From Neckera pumila (taxonomy: Eukaryota; Streptophyta; Bryopsida; Hypnales; Neckeraceae): DNA of 64,000 nt. A program made the position numbers and the translations under genes. Below the pieces are notes generated by a model. That model saw only the letters and a program-made list of their open reading frames with translations. It did no database searches and was not told the DNA's origin. Within the stretch, counting starts at the first letter, position 1, and the number at the start of each line of letters is the position of its first letter. Below are positions 48,831-60,941 of the stretch, one piece after another. The DNA is taken from positions 21,946,545-22,010,544 of the forward strand of contig OZ018411.1 in assembly GCA_963969595.1 (NCBI GenBank), read 5' to 3'.

Positions 48831-49087
48831 GCTATACCCACCAGACCTCCGACGTACAATCCAAGTTTGCTGACGGAGTCTCAGCACAAGAGGCATTTGG
48901 TGGAAGAAAATTTTCTGCTTGCTTGACCAAGTGCGTCCTTCTACAGTCCAGTCGGCGCCATCTTTTTCTTGGGGGGGGGGACACAATCGAAAGGATTTCA
49001 TGGAGATAGGTTACAGGGACCTTGTTGGGAATTAGTCAAGGTCAAGGTGGTGCCACCTTCTTTGCGGGTCACGCTAGCAATGGACTA

Positions 49088-49211
49088 GGTAATTGCAAAG
49101 GAGGCCAAGTTGTCAAAAATAATCGCAGGTTAGGATCTACTGAGCCGCGGGCGGCGAGGTTGGTACTAACCTGCGATTATTTTTGATAACTTGGTCTCCT
49201 TTGCAATTACC
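49088..49211. other. Long hairpin: 46-bp stem, 32-base loop (candidate microRNA precursor or palindromic element)
   Basis: The left arm is 49088-49133, starting GGTAATTGCAAAGGAG and ending TCGCAGGTTAG. The right arm, 49166-49211, is its complement with only two changes, both of which give G-U pairs in RNA transcribed from the plus strand. The loop is GC-rich (gagccgcgggcggcgagg). Size and near-perfect pairing fit a young microRNA or siRNA precursor; a tiny palindromic transposon is the alternative. No flanking target duplication is obvious. Confidence 0.8.
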
Positions 49212-49484
49212 GGACATAATGTCAATGTAGGAGAGTTGAGTCGTTTGACTTCTTTGATTGCTTAACCAATCAAAACATGCCACACAATGGCAAAAGTCTC
49301 TAGCATTTAGGATATGATAGGTGAATTGACACTCACTAAGTTAATAGTGGTTGGATAGTAGTAGAGATTTCTCTCAGATTTCTCTCACTGCAAGACCAAT
49401 GAAATTTCTACTTCATACCACCCTGCTAAAAATTTGCACAAGGCAAGTAGTGAGCATTATCAGTCTTAATTTGCCTCTCCTTAA

Positions 49485-50007
49485 CCCCTAAGCTCTCAAG
49501 CAACCGTTTTATGGTCGCTGCCCAACTTTGGGCAAAATTTTCGGGCAAAAAAAACAAAAAAAAAATTTTTGCAAAAGATTGGGTTGTCTATCAATACTTA
49601 TACTCAAAACTCAGATCACTACGGTCAAACAAAAACTATAAGAGAAATAGCACAAAGTGTCTAGATTTGCCTAGTGTTGAAAAACTTACTATTTGGGAAA
49701 AGTATTGGTGTTCACATTACTAGATCTCATGCATTTTTTCACAAATCAATAGAAATCACAATTTTGACCAATCAAAAACAAATTCAAATGCTAAAGGTAG
49801 AAATTGTATTTTTGGTGAATTTTTGAAGTTATATCTTCAAAATTCATTTAAAAAAATCTAAGAATAATTTTACAATTTTGATCGTACGGATGCTTTCTAC
49901 TTTTCATGCTTCACATTGTCTTCTTTGATGCAAAGTTCAAAAAAAATTTAGAAATTATATTTTATAACACATTTGTATTTTGTCCAAACCCCTTGGGCTT
50001 TAAGGGG
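49485..50007 (+). mobile_element. TTAA-flanked MITE, family E (523 bp)
   Basis: TTAA lies at 49481-49484 and 50008-50011. The ends are CCCCTAAGCTCTC and GGGCTTTAAGGGG. It shares caagcaacc.tttt.tggtcgct with a start at 17497. The interior differs from families A and B, so it is a separate subfamily with the same ends. Confidence 0.8.
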
Positions 50008-50011
50008 TTAA

Positions 50012-51131
50012 AAGTCTCTTGCATTGACATTATGTCTAGTGTCACAATCTCCAGTCTTCCACCCTTGTTTTCCACCATTGCTAAGAAAATGAACCTTGAT
50101 CAACACTACAAATGTAGAGTGGACTTCAGTGTGCGAAAAATCGTTTAAACCTTGTAGAAAAGACCATAAAAATTTCGGAATTTTCTATGGAAGTTTGTAA
50201 GAGAATTATTGAATTGGTGGCCAGCAAAATGTAACCTTGAAACGATAGACTAAGCCCCTCAAGCTTGGTTTTAGGAGACTTGTTGACAAAGAAGTGTTTT
50301 TGGTATTTTTTTGGAATGTCTCAATCTGTTGAACCCACTTCAATAGTGAATATGGCTTGCCAAGCACTGCATTTAGGCTGCAAAGTCAGAGATTCATTTA
50401 CTGTTCACTTTTGCATATTGTCACAGTACAAATTTTGGGCAAGCAACAAAACCCATATCATGTTGCAAGGAGATTTTTGATTGCCCTTTGCGCTTCCGTC
50501 TAGGCAAGTGAATGTCGTTTAAGGTTTAAGGGAGACTCTCAACTTTCCAATTTCTAGAAAAGTAATTTTAACATTGTCCCTATTTGACCCTTTGGGTTGC
50601 TATAAGTTGACAACCAGGCAAAACTACTCCTAAATTGTAGTTTCTCTTTTATTTTGTAGAAATAAAATCATCATGAAACTCAGCACAAGCAATTTCAACC
50701 TTGGAATACTTGGAGATTTTTCTCCCGATTCTAATACAATATGGAAGTTTCCTCTCTTTTGGTCCTCTTTGACAACAAGAACAACCAAGTAACATTCCCA
50801 ATCTTATACCCTAAACCAATCTTGAAAACGATGTAGCTATAAAGAGTCCAAAAGGTATTAAAGCTTGCATGAAGTCAATGCATAAAATTGTTTGCGGTAC
50901 CGCATGTATTTGAACTTCACAGACTCATAGCATATTCATACATTTTCAAAAATCATCAGTTATTTTTAAAAAGAAATCCTAATTTTCAATTGTTAATGTG
51001 TCAAAAAAAAATTCTCATGTCTTAATTCCACCTCAAAGTATAAGGAATTACTTAAATGTCAATTTTGTCGATGATTCAACCTTAGAGGGAAGAGACAAAT
51101 GAAAATAAATTTTCAACTTCTAAGGATTTAA
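50012..51131. other. Intergenic, nothing recognised
   Basis: No gene or further element can be supported. Composition is AT-rich and no long frame looks coding. Confidence 0.5.
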
Positions 51132-52055
51132 CCCCTAAAGGACCATTGTCCCTTCGGGGGACAAATGGGATTTTGAGCAGGTACCTACGGGCTGAATTTT
51201 TGTCGTAATTTTTTGAAACTGTTTTAGAAGATAGAAAAACTGATAAGCATCCTGGGAATATAATTTTTATTTCAATTGGTGCCCGGAAAAAAAAAATTAT
51301 GCCCAAATAAGCTCAAAACAAAGGAGAGGGGGTAGCAAAAAAAACTTGCAAAATATTTTTATTTTTTTTTAAATTTGTTTTCCTTATAGATTATATTTTT
51401 GTCTATTTGAAAAGCTTTGATTCATTGCATTTGGATTTTTTATGAGAAAGTTATGGACAATCTTGTTTTTTGGGCAATTAGAGCATCTTTTTGAAAAAAA
51501 TAACTTATAGGATTCCTTTTGGAATGCCATTTTTGCAATTTTTCAGAAAACAAAACTCTACATGGTTTACTTTTTGTGCTAGAACAATCTCACCATTTGG
51601 ATTAGTGCATTTTAATTCCATCTAAAAGATATTAATATTTTAGATTTTCCTTCTATCTTGTACCTATTTCTACTTAACAAATTTCTTAAGATTGAAAATT
51701 AATTTTTTTGGAACTTCATTTTTTTTCCTAGACTCTCAACTTAGTTCTCCACTAGAAAGATTTAAAGCTCAAAACTCTATAGTGCAAAAAATTTAAGTTA
51801 GAAATGTTCAAAGTCTAAAAATCTAATCCCGCAATGTGCTGAAAAACTTGCTTTTTTCACTTCAAACGCAGATATCTTGCAATTTGTGCGATCAAAAATT
51901 CTGAAATTTTTTCCACACATTCTCATACTAGTTAGGTATAAGATCTTATAGTTAGATTTGCAAAAAAAATAATTTTAAATTTTTTTTATTCTTTGCTCAA
52001 GAAATGGAGTTTTTGAGAGTCTTTTGGCAGAAAAAAGGCCTTGGTCCTTTAGGGG
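51132..52055 (+). mobile_element. TTAA-flanked MITE, family B, copy 3 (924 bp, best preserved)
   Basis: Perfect TTAA flanks it (51128-51131, 52056-52059). The ends are CCCCTAAAGGACCATTG and TTGGTCCTTTAGGGG. It defines family B, shared with 12713-13610 and 33076-33967. There is no coding capacity. Confidence 0.88.
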
Positions 52056-52059
52056 TTAA

Positions 52060-53954
52060 ATATTTGAAAAGACTATGGAATGTCACAATATACCTGAAAT
52101 TTTCAATTTAAGGAATCGGAGAGGAATAAATGATGTAGACAACGATTTTATCCTTCATGGCAGCAAAAAAAGTAAAAACAATTCCAATCCCTTGAAAGTT
52201 AGATGAAGCTCATAAGGGAAGGTAGTCTTGACACAAATTCCAAGGACCCCATGGGCTAAAATGCTTGCAGCCAATCATTAACCTCTTAATATGGACAAGA
52301 TCTATAGCTATGTGATAAAATATTGTTTTTGAGGACAATTTAATCTTTTAATTATTTTATATTCGAGTTTCAATCTTGCATTTTTATTACATAAGACTAT
52401 TGACTATTATATATTCATAGCAGATTTGGCACAAATTAATTAACAAAATTAAAGCCAAAAAAATATAAAAAGAATTGTTATTGTTTGCCAAATTACAATA
52501 AATGCCTTCAAACAATAAGACTTAATCCTTAAACGCCCATCAAAGCTAGAAATGGCCTACAATTTCTGATACAATATAGTATGCATGACCTTAATGGAAT
52601 CCACTGTTTAGCATTTCCACTTTTCATTAATAGTATAGCAAGCTTACTTGTGATTTTGAACTCTTGGTTTGAATGGATGTGCCAGAACGGATGGCTCGCT
52701 CATTCATCAATTTGCAGCTTGTAGAGGACCTAAATTGTTTTTATTAATACTAGGGTTGTTGCAAGAATGACCTTCCATTTTTGTTCCACTTTGGCCGTTT
52801 TCAGCCATTTTTTCGGGAGTTCTATAAAAATAGAATTTTTTTTTTTTTAAAATATGAAAAATATGAGAAATGTATATATATATATAAGAAGAAGGTACCC
52901 TATGAAGGAAAAGCAAAAAAAAAATTCTTTAATAGGAGAACTAGAAAAGTGCAGAATCACCAAAAAATACATACTTTGACATTTTAATTTGTGAAAAATA
53001 GGAAAAATAATTTTAAAAGAAACTGAAAAATGTCATTTGGAAAGACTTAATGTTAAAGAGATTTCACCAAAAAAATGATCCTAAAACCATCTTCAATGTT
53101 TAGAATTGCATGCGCAAAGGAGCCCTCTTTGCATGGATGTTGAGGATATAAAATAAAATATTTTTTAATGCCCCTTAGTAGAAACATGAGTTCCTACTAT
53201 GAGAATAGACTATAGAAATTTTAGCTCCAAATCATTAAATTTGGGGACTCCTTAGGTAGTAAAAACTCCTAAAACTCAAAACGTGACATATTAGTTTAAA
53301 TGATTTTTCAATATAAAATGATTTTTGAAAATTTATGAAAAAGATGAGATTTAATGAAACTGAAAAGAAGAATCTCCAATAAAAATTTCAAATTCATGCA
53401 AGTCACGCTTCAGAAGTTATTGCAAAAGGAAGCTTCGACATTCCTTTCGTGACAATGTTTTAGTACTTTGCAGTACCGGTCTTTCTTGCAATCACCCACT
53501 AACACTACCTTTTTGAGATGTGGATAGAAGCACAAAACTATGGATAGAAACAATAATCAATTGATTTAGGATACAAATAATAATCAATAGTAATCTATCG
53601 CAATTGTACAGTGTCAGACTTTAAATTATTGCTAAGCATACTGTATTGTACTTTGGAGTATCAAAAATTGTAAGCCAGTTCTCAAGTTAAGCAAACTAAA
53701 ATACATTTGTTGATGGAAATTCAATGTGGGATTGGGATACCCTCCAGCAATTATTAATAAATCCCCTTTTAGATAACAAAAAGTCTTTAGTTTGAACCTC
53801 TTCTATGGTAATTTTGTTGAATTTTTCAAGTGCTGCTAAAATAAGGTAAATCAAATTTAATGTTGCCAAATCTATTTTTGCACTTTATATAACATTTGGC
53901 AAATGCTTGCCAAATATGCTCTAAACGTGAGCTATGCCATTATTCATTAGAGAA
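52060..53954. other. AT-rich intergenic DNA
   Basis: No gene is supported. A possible lone element start (ttaatccttaaacgccc) lies at 52521 and a short tatatatatata run near 52874. Confidence 0.5.
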
Positions 53955-53965
53955 ATTTGGGGCCT

Positions 53966-55280
53966 TCAAAGGATTTATTTTTATTTTTTATTTTTATTTT
54001 TATTTATTTTTGAACAAATGGGGAGAACCCACTACTTTAAAAAAAACCACAATACAAAACAGCCAAGCCGTGAGGCTGGCATATGAAGAGAAAATGAGCA
54101 AAAAGGACCAAAGAAAACAAAGAAAACAAAGAACCCTAAGTAAAACTACAAACGGGAGGGCCACACCCTTGCCACCTGATAATGCCACCCTCTCCACCTG
54201 ATAATGCCACCCTCCTTTGATGCTAACAATTTGGAACGGAGCCAAATGTTATCAAATTTGAGCCATGTAGAGGCCACAAGGTGAGGTTGGAGCCTGGCGG
54301 TTGTTTGCGGCTTAAGTAACGCCGCTCTGCCCGAGTCAAGAAGCGAGTCCCATAGCACTTGTTGCAAGAGACCACCTGGCCACAATGTGTGAGAAAACAC
54401 CTTCTGGTTCCAAGTGATCCAGATTAGCCAAGTGACAATCCTCTTAATAGGGACCAGATGATTCGGAAGTCATAGAATTGTCGAGGCAGAGTCGAGCCAA
54501 AAATATATAGTATATGGTCGAAACACTCATGAGGACCCATCATAGGTTGTTCATCTAGTAAGTGTTGTAAGATTGATTGAGCATAGTCCAAAACTTTGTG
54601 TGCTCTAGGGCAGTGGTAGAATCTATGCTTGGGTGTTTCATCGGCCCCAGTTGAGCAACAATTGCAGGCTATGTCCAAGTCCGAGTTAATTTTGGCCCTC
54701 CACAAATGAACCGCTATTGCATTGTGCCATACAGACCACATAAAGGCTGCTTCCTTTTGAAAATGCGCCTTGAGCCATATGTCTCTCCAGTTAGGTTCAA
54801 AGGTTGGAGCTAAAATATTGGAGCACTTTGATGGAATTGTTTGTTTGGGCTGACGATGTTGGGTGAGGAGTAGTCTGTCACATGATGTGGTATAAGATAA
54901 CAACTGTTTACCAATGCTCCAAAACCAACGTCCGGGGTCATACTCCAAAGTACGAGTATTGCATGCATAAAATAACTCCAGGCAATAATTGCGATTTTTT
55001 TGGATTTCTAGTATCCTCACCCTGCAGATGAATCCTAGTAGCTCCGCTTAAAATTAAGATTTGTTTGGGGTCTGGCGTGAGAATGTCTGTAGGGGTTTCT
55101 TGGTAACGCCACATAATCAAAGGAAGAGCTTCATCTAGCTGATTAAAGATGCCAAGACACTTCCCTATTTGGACTTGGAAAAAGTGATGTGTGAGAATGG
55201 ATCTCCACTCTAGTAGAATAGAAGAGATAATATTAAACCATTGAATATGTTTTGTATCCAAAAGATGAAAATTACAAAAC
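53966..55280 (-). mobile_element. 5'-truncated LINE with reverse-transcriptase zinc-binding domain
   Basis: ATTTGGGGCCT (53955-53965) and ATTTAGGGCCT (55281-55291) flank the insert as an 11-bp target duplication with one change. Reading on the minus strand, the first frame (to about 55020) gives IQWFNIISSILLEWRS, then a frame change leads to the zf-RVT region at about 54800-54580: NWRDIWLKAHFQKEAAFMW, then ACNCCSTGADETPKHRFYHC, a C-x2-C-x8-H-x3-H/C type pattern. The 3' end is TTCTCCCCATTTGTTC followed by an A-rich tail (54012 down to about 53969). Only the C-terminal end of ORF2 is present, with frame breaks, so it cannot move itself. Confidence 0.88.
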
Positions 55281-55291
55281 ATTTAGGGCCT

Positions 55292-56119
55292 CTAGAGGGC
55301 TAATTGACTTTCAGTAGCAATGCAAATACAGCAAAAGCAAGAATAAAAAAACACTAAAATATTATTAAAATATTCTTTTCTCACATCACCCTCAGTGATA
55401 TGGAGAAATGATTTTTATTTATTATTTATTTTTAAATATATAGTTTTAATTTGAAAAACATTATTATTTTTCTCTATATTTTCATTGTTGGTGAAATTTC
55501 AATGGCCTTCTACAGGCTCCAAATCTTATCTAATATTTGTCTATTAATGTGAAAAATCTCTAAAAGTTTTGTAAAAATATATTAGTAAAAATACAAAAAT
55601 AAACTAAGTAATTTGAATTTCTACACAAGGTACAAGTAGTAGTGAAGAATAATGCACTTTAAAAAAAACGAATCATTTGATTTTTCATATCCAAAACACC
55701 TTTAGCAATGGCCTTCTAATCAAATTATTTAATACTATTTAGCTAGTTTAGGCTTAATTTAGTTGATTGACAAAAATTGATACTTTGCATATTTAGATAT
55801 TTCCAATCTAAAGGAATTTGATATTATCAAAAAATTATTGGGAAAATCTAATTCTTGTGAGTTTAAAAATAAATGATTGAGTTTTAAAATAAATGATCTA
55901 TTAAGATGATTATACCAATAATAATATGATGATATGATAATTTTATATTTTTATCAAAAACATTGAAAGTTAGATCATTAGAATAAGAAAAAAGATTTTA
56001 AATTTAAATTTAGAAATTATATACATAAATATATATAGTAATATAATTTAATATATCCAAAAAGAAAGTACGTTGTAAGTTAGATTCTAATATATAAGAT
56101 TGGAAATTGCATTCATTCA
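55292..56119. other. Very AT-rich intergenic DNA
   Basis: Runs of A/T with no coding pattern and no element recognised. Confidence 0.5.
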
Positions 56120-56123
56120 TTAA

Positions 56124-57055
56124 TCCCTAAAGGACCAAACTGGGTTTTTTGGCAACATAGCGATTTTGAATAGCTCACTACAAATGGAGTTTTTATTTTT
56201 TCTCTTTGAAAATTTAACACAGCATTTTTCCAAGGAGTAGCTTTAAGGCCCAATAATTTTCATAACTTTTGACTATATGGTTAAAAAGTTATTGCATGAT
56301 ATATAATTTTCAACATTCGGTGGGTAGCCCCAAAAACTTCTTTAAAAATCACTTTTAAAAAAAAATTAAAATTTGAAATTGGTTCTTTAGATTTATACAT
56401 ACGTGGAAAGCTTTGAATCATTCCATTTTGATTTATGAATCAAAAGTCATGAGGATTCTTAGTTTTGGATAGTTTATGGGTAGTTATGAGATCTCTATTC
56501 TAAAGTAAACTTTGAAGTCTTTTATTTAACTCAATTTTCAAGGTTTTTTGAAAAAATAAAGTCATTAGGTGTATATTGTTTATTAAAACATTATGCCCAT
56601 TGGAATTGACATTTTTCAATTCCTTAAATAAATTGTTAGAAATTTAGTATTTTGAATCATTCTCTACTTTCTATTTACTATTTTTTTCCTATATGTTTTA
56701 CAATTCCAAATGTTCTGAAAGTTTTCAAGCATGCAGTCAACTTGCCTTGAAGAATGAATTTAAAGAGTAACCACCATTTTGGACATTTTTTCATAGAAAT
56801 GTGACCTTATGAAGTGCAACTGCCTGGACTTTTGCAGGGACAAAAAATAGTTTTTTGTCAATTCAAACACTATTATCTTGCAATCCACAAGGTGGAAAGT
56901 TCTGAAATTTTTTCCACAACATCTTGAACTAGTGTACAACAAGATCCTATGTTTAAATGTGTCCAAAAATGTTTCTTTTCTAAAATTTGGTACTTGTATT
57001 AGAATGGCATTTTTGGAGCATTTTTGGTGAAAAAATATTCAAAAAACTTTAGGGG
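56124..57055 (+). mobile_element. TTAA-flanked MITE, family A, copy 5 (932 bp)
   Basis: TTAA lies at 56120-56123 and 57056-57059. The start is TCCCTAAAGGACCAAAC and the end CTTTAGGGG. It shares ggcaacatag and ttcctatatg with the other A copies. Confidence 0.86.
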
Positions 57056-57066
57056 TTAAGCCTTAA

Positions 57067-57989
57067 CCCTTAAAGGACCAACATGCGTTTTTTGGCTAGC
57101 ATAAAAATTTTGGGCAGTTATGTGTAACTAGAGATTTCCATATTTTTGGTGCAAATTTAAATAGAAGGTGGGGACAAGGAATATCTTTCATATGCACTAA
57201 ATTTCATGACAGTTGGAAATGTGAATCAAAAGTTATAGCCTAAAATGTTACTCATTTTTGTAACTGGGCAGTCCGGGTAGATAAAAAAAATCAATTTTTT
57301 CAAAAATAAAAGTTGAAATTGATTTCTAGAGTTATATACATGGAAAGCTTTGAATTATCCCAATTTGATCAATGAGTCAAAAGTCACGAGGATTTTTAGT
57401 TTGCGGGCAGTTATGGATTCTCTACTCTAAAGTGAATCTTGAAATCCTTTGTCTCATTCAATTTTCAATGTTTTTTGAAAAAAATAAAATTGTAAAATGT
57501 AAACTGTTTATTAAAACATTACAACCATTGGGATTAACATTTTTCAATTCCATGATTAAATTTTGGACAATTTAGTATTCGGAATCATTCTTTACTACTA
57601 TCTACTTATTATTATTTTTCTATATGTTGTACAATTCCAAGTGTGGTGAAATTTTTCAAGCATGTGGCCAACTTGTCTAAGAAAAAGAATCCAAAGAAGC
57701 ACCACCATTGTGGACATTTTTTCATAGAAAAGTGAGCTTGTGAAGTGCAGCTGCCTTGTTTTTTTCAGGGCCAAAAAAATGAATTCAATGAATTTAAATG
57801 CTTATATCTTGCAATCTGCATCGCAGAAATTTCTGAAATTTTTACAACATGTTTACAAGTCAACATACTACAAGATCCTACGGTTACATGTGTCAAATTG
57901 TTTTTTTTTCAATATTAGGTACTTGTACTAAGAATGGCAACTTCTAAGTGTTTTTGGTGAAAATATAGTCATTGATGGAACTTTAGGGT
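57067..57989 (+). mobile_element. TTAA-flanked MITE, family A, copy 6 (923 bp)
   Basis: TTAA lies at 57063-57066 and 57990-57993. It starts CCCTTAAAGGACCAACATG and ends CTTTAGGGT. It follows copy 5 head to tail with three bases (gcc) between the two TTAA sites. Confidence 0.84.
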
Positions 57990-57993
57990 TTAA

Positions 57994-58795
57994 AGGGCAT
58001 TTCAAGCTTGAAGGGCATGCTGTCCAAAGAATAACGGGAATTGCAAGAATTTGTATTAACAGGTCTTTTTGAAAATTGTCTCATTTTTCTTCTTGTCCGA
58101 GGAGGCATGGAATGAGGTTTTCCTTCATTGGAATTGCAATCACTACAAGTCGAGCAATCTTCATCGTATTGTTCGGAAGAGGAGACACTTCGTTCCTGAC
58201 GTTGCCCAAGGGAGAGTAACTGTCCAACTTTGTTCCTTGCCTAGTTCTACAGCTTGCCAAAAAATCTGTAGCTCTTTGTAGCCTGCTGCAAAATCATTGT
58301 GATAGATTTGCTTAGCTGCCCGTTGAGGACCTAAGATTTTCTTTAAGGGTTATATATTTGTATTTTATCAAGATTTTAAAATGGAACAGACAAAAAAATT
58401 ATCCAAAACTTCACCTTCTTGTTCAAATCAACTACGAAAGTTGAATATTTTGAAGTTACACTCAAGTTTGACCATGGTGTATCCAATCTGTTTGGATGCC
58501 TAGACCTATAGAAACTTAAATAGTACACATGTTAGTAAATATCCTATTTAAAAATATATTAAGTAGGCTACCTTGTTGCCCCATTCAATTGACTCACCTT
58601 CACAATATTTGCTAAATTTCTAGACTAAAATTCTTCTTGCATAAATACTTTCTATTAGACAAAAAGTAATTATGCAAGAAAATCAAATACCAAACTTTGT
58701 AAACATAATAACATTAGCAATGAATTTGCAATGTCATTTCAAAATAAAAATTTATCATAGGATTATCACTACAATAAAGTTGAACATCATTTTAT
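57994..58795 (+). other. Intergenic; unassigned less AT-rich stretch at 58069-58281
   Basis: A 70-codon open stretch (58069-58281) reads AWNEVFLHWN, KRRHFVPDVAQGRVTVQLC and has more even base use than its surroundings. It has no recognisable domain and could be a gene remnant or chance. The rest shows nothing. Confidence 0.3.
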
Positions 58796-59264
58796 CATTG
58801 AAAAACATGAGTCCTCAAAGGGGTTGCTCCTTCCAAAGAGTTCTCTTCAATGGAAAAAAATAATAGACTCTTTGAGGGATAATGGTCACTGTTCATCATC
58901 AACGATGAATAGTAGCTACAATAAAAATATGAAAATTTTATGATTTTATAATAAAAAAGTATTAAAATATGTTAAAAATATAATAATACTTAAATAATAA
59001 TAATTCATGAATAATATTTTGACTTGGCACCATTCATGCCACATCAGATTTGAGAATTTGTATTTATTTTTGTTATTTTCTTTTCAACTTTTTTAATAAT
59101 TTTTCAATTGTTTAGTTTTAACTGCCTTTGCGCTATTCAAGCCCTATAGTTCTTCGGTTGAAGAAAAAGAAGAATTTTTTTTCATTTTTATTTCGGCCAA
59201 CGTACTGTTGTTCCCTACTGTCCAAAACTCACAGCCCATTTGAGGGCTCATTTTTCTCCTAGTG
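58796..59264. mobile_element. Possible CACTA-type MITE (about 470 bp)
   Basis: The right end, complemented, reads CACTAGGAGAAAAATGAGCC and continues ctcaaatggg. The left end reads CATTGAAAAACATGAGTCCT and continues caaagggg. The alignment is good inside but the left CACTA is decayed. It has no coding capacity. Confidence 0.5.
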
Positions 59265-60658
59265 TAACATAAAAAGTCTCTCATTCTTTTTACTTTAATT
59301 CAATTTAAAACATTCATCTAAGTTTTTGTATATAGAAAAGTATTATTAGAAATTATTTCACTTGCATACAAATAAAAATCATTATCTTTCAGAAAAAAGA
59401 AGATTTTTATTTTTTATTTTTTTTATTTTTCAATCTCAAGACTTGAAGAAATTTAATAGAGTTTCTTACTTGCATCTCTTTGAGCAAGGAACTGAAAATC
59501 CAAAATCATTATCTATACAAAATAAAGAAATTAGGTTACTCCATATTAACTTCTTGATATTTGACACTTCATAAATACTGGTAATTAGTGTACAAGAATG
59601 CAGAACTTTTGAATTAAGTATTGTTGTCATTGGGACTCATAACCTCCATGTACACAGAAGGGAATATCTATAGAAGGACTTTGATGTCTTGTAAAGTAGT
59701 TTTCTTGGAATAAGACAATCTAATTGTTAAGAAAGCCTAATTTCACTATCTTGTGTAAAGGTTTTATTAATTTCATTGGTACTCTTCTATGTGTAAAGTT
59801 GAAGATGTTCCATAATGACCGATTAAGGTCTTATAAGTAGTATTACTAATAAGAATAGTATTCTTCCATGTGTAAAGTATTCTCATTAGTATTTGGAAAT
59901 ACTTCAATAAAATGATAGAATTGATAATTGGGAGGTGGAGAATTTAAAGATTTTTGACATATTGTCAAAATCTTGGTATTGTACGGTTGTTTTCATATCC
60001 TATTAAATCACATCCATAATCCAAACAAATGTGCTATGTAATTGCCCTTACAAAGAAACATCTTGTATTCAAAAGAGTAAAGCCAAAAAAATAGTTTTGG
60101 TTGCTAAATGAAAATTAAAATGATTTGTACTCATTGTGTAAAAGGACAAATTTCTGCAAAGTGAATGCAACAGCATTTCAAATTGTAGCGTATAGGTGAT
60201 CTATTATAGTAAATGATGTCTCAAGACTGTGATCATTAAAAATCTTCAAATTCCATTCAAATTGATAATATCTACATTTTTATATATACAGACATATAAG
60301 TTTATTTATTTATTGAAGTACATGTGCATCAACTTTTGCAATATCAATGGAGGTGGGTATTAAATGATTTACAACAACATGCAATAAAATTTCAAAGTCC
60401 CTGTAGTGCAAAAAAAAAAAGTGACAATTTTTTGGCCAGGTACTAAAATGTCAAAAATTGTCAAAATTGTCACAAATTTTTTTTGGTCAAAAATGTCGAA
60501 ATTGTCTAATTCATTGTTTTCAACATGAAAGTGTGATGTTTTAAGGGTTTAGGACACGATTATCTTACACTGATTATAGAAAATTTAGGCAAAGAAAGTA
60601 TTTATTTAAAGCAGGAGATCAAACAAGCTCTGTGTGTAATCTACGATGTAGTACTTGT
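59265..60658. other. AT-rich intergenic DNA
   Basis: No gene or element is supported. A TTTTTTGGTCAAAAATGTC region near 60430-60500 repeats tgtcaaaattgtc words. Confidence 0.5.
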
Positions 60659-60928
60659 TTATGCTGCAAAGTCAAGAATTATATGTCCAAGAGCAGAGTG
60701 TCCAAGACAAGAATCAGGATCATAGACAAGAAGCTCTAGCATGCTCCAAAATGATCCAATTTTGAAATCGCAAATTGTTTTGGAATTGCAAAGAAGTGTA
60801 TAACATTCAGTAGCCTTCAGAGAGGCTGCCTTCCCCTCTCTGAAGGCCTCATCCACTAAATTCATCCTTTCAACATTAATGTAACCTTTGGTACAAGGAT
60901 AGTGGCAGTACATTATGATATATTCCAT
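60659..60928 (-). other. Orphan open reading frame (89 codons), unrecognised
   Basis: The frame starts at ATG 60928, 10 bp from a transposon target site, and reads GYINVERMNLVDEAFREGKA, SLKATECYTLLC and SMLELLVYD. Codon use looks more gene-like than its surroundings. No domain is recognised, no partner exon was found, and it may be an exon fragment left by a transposon or duplication. Confidence 0.3.
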
Positions 60929-60941
60929 TTTCTTTTATTAA

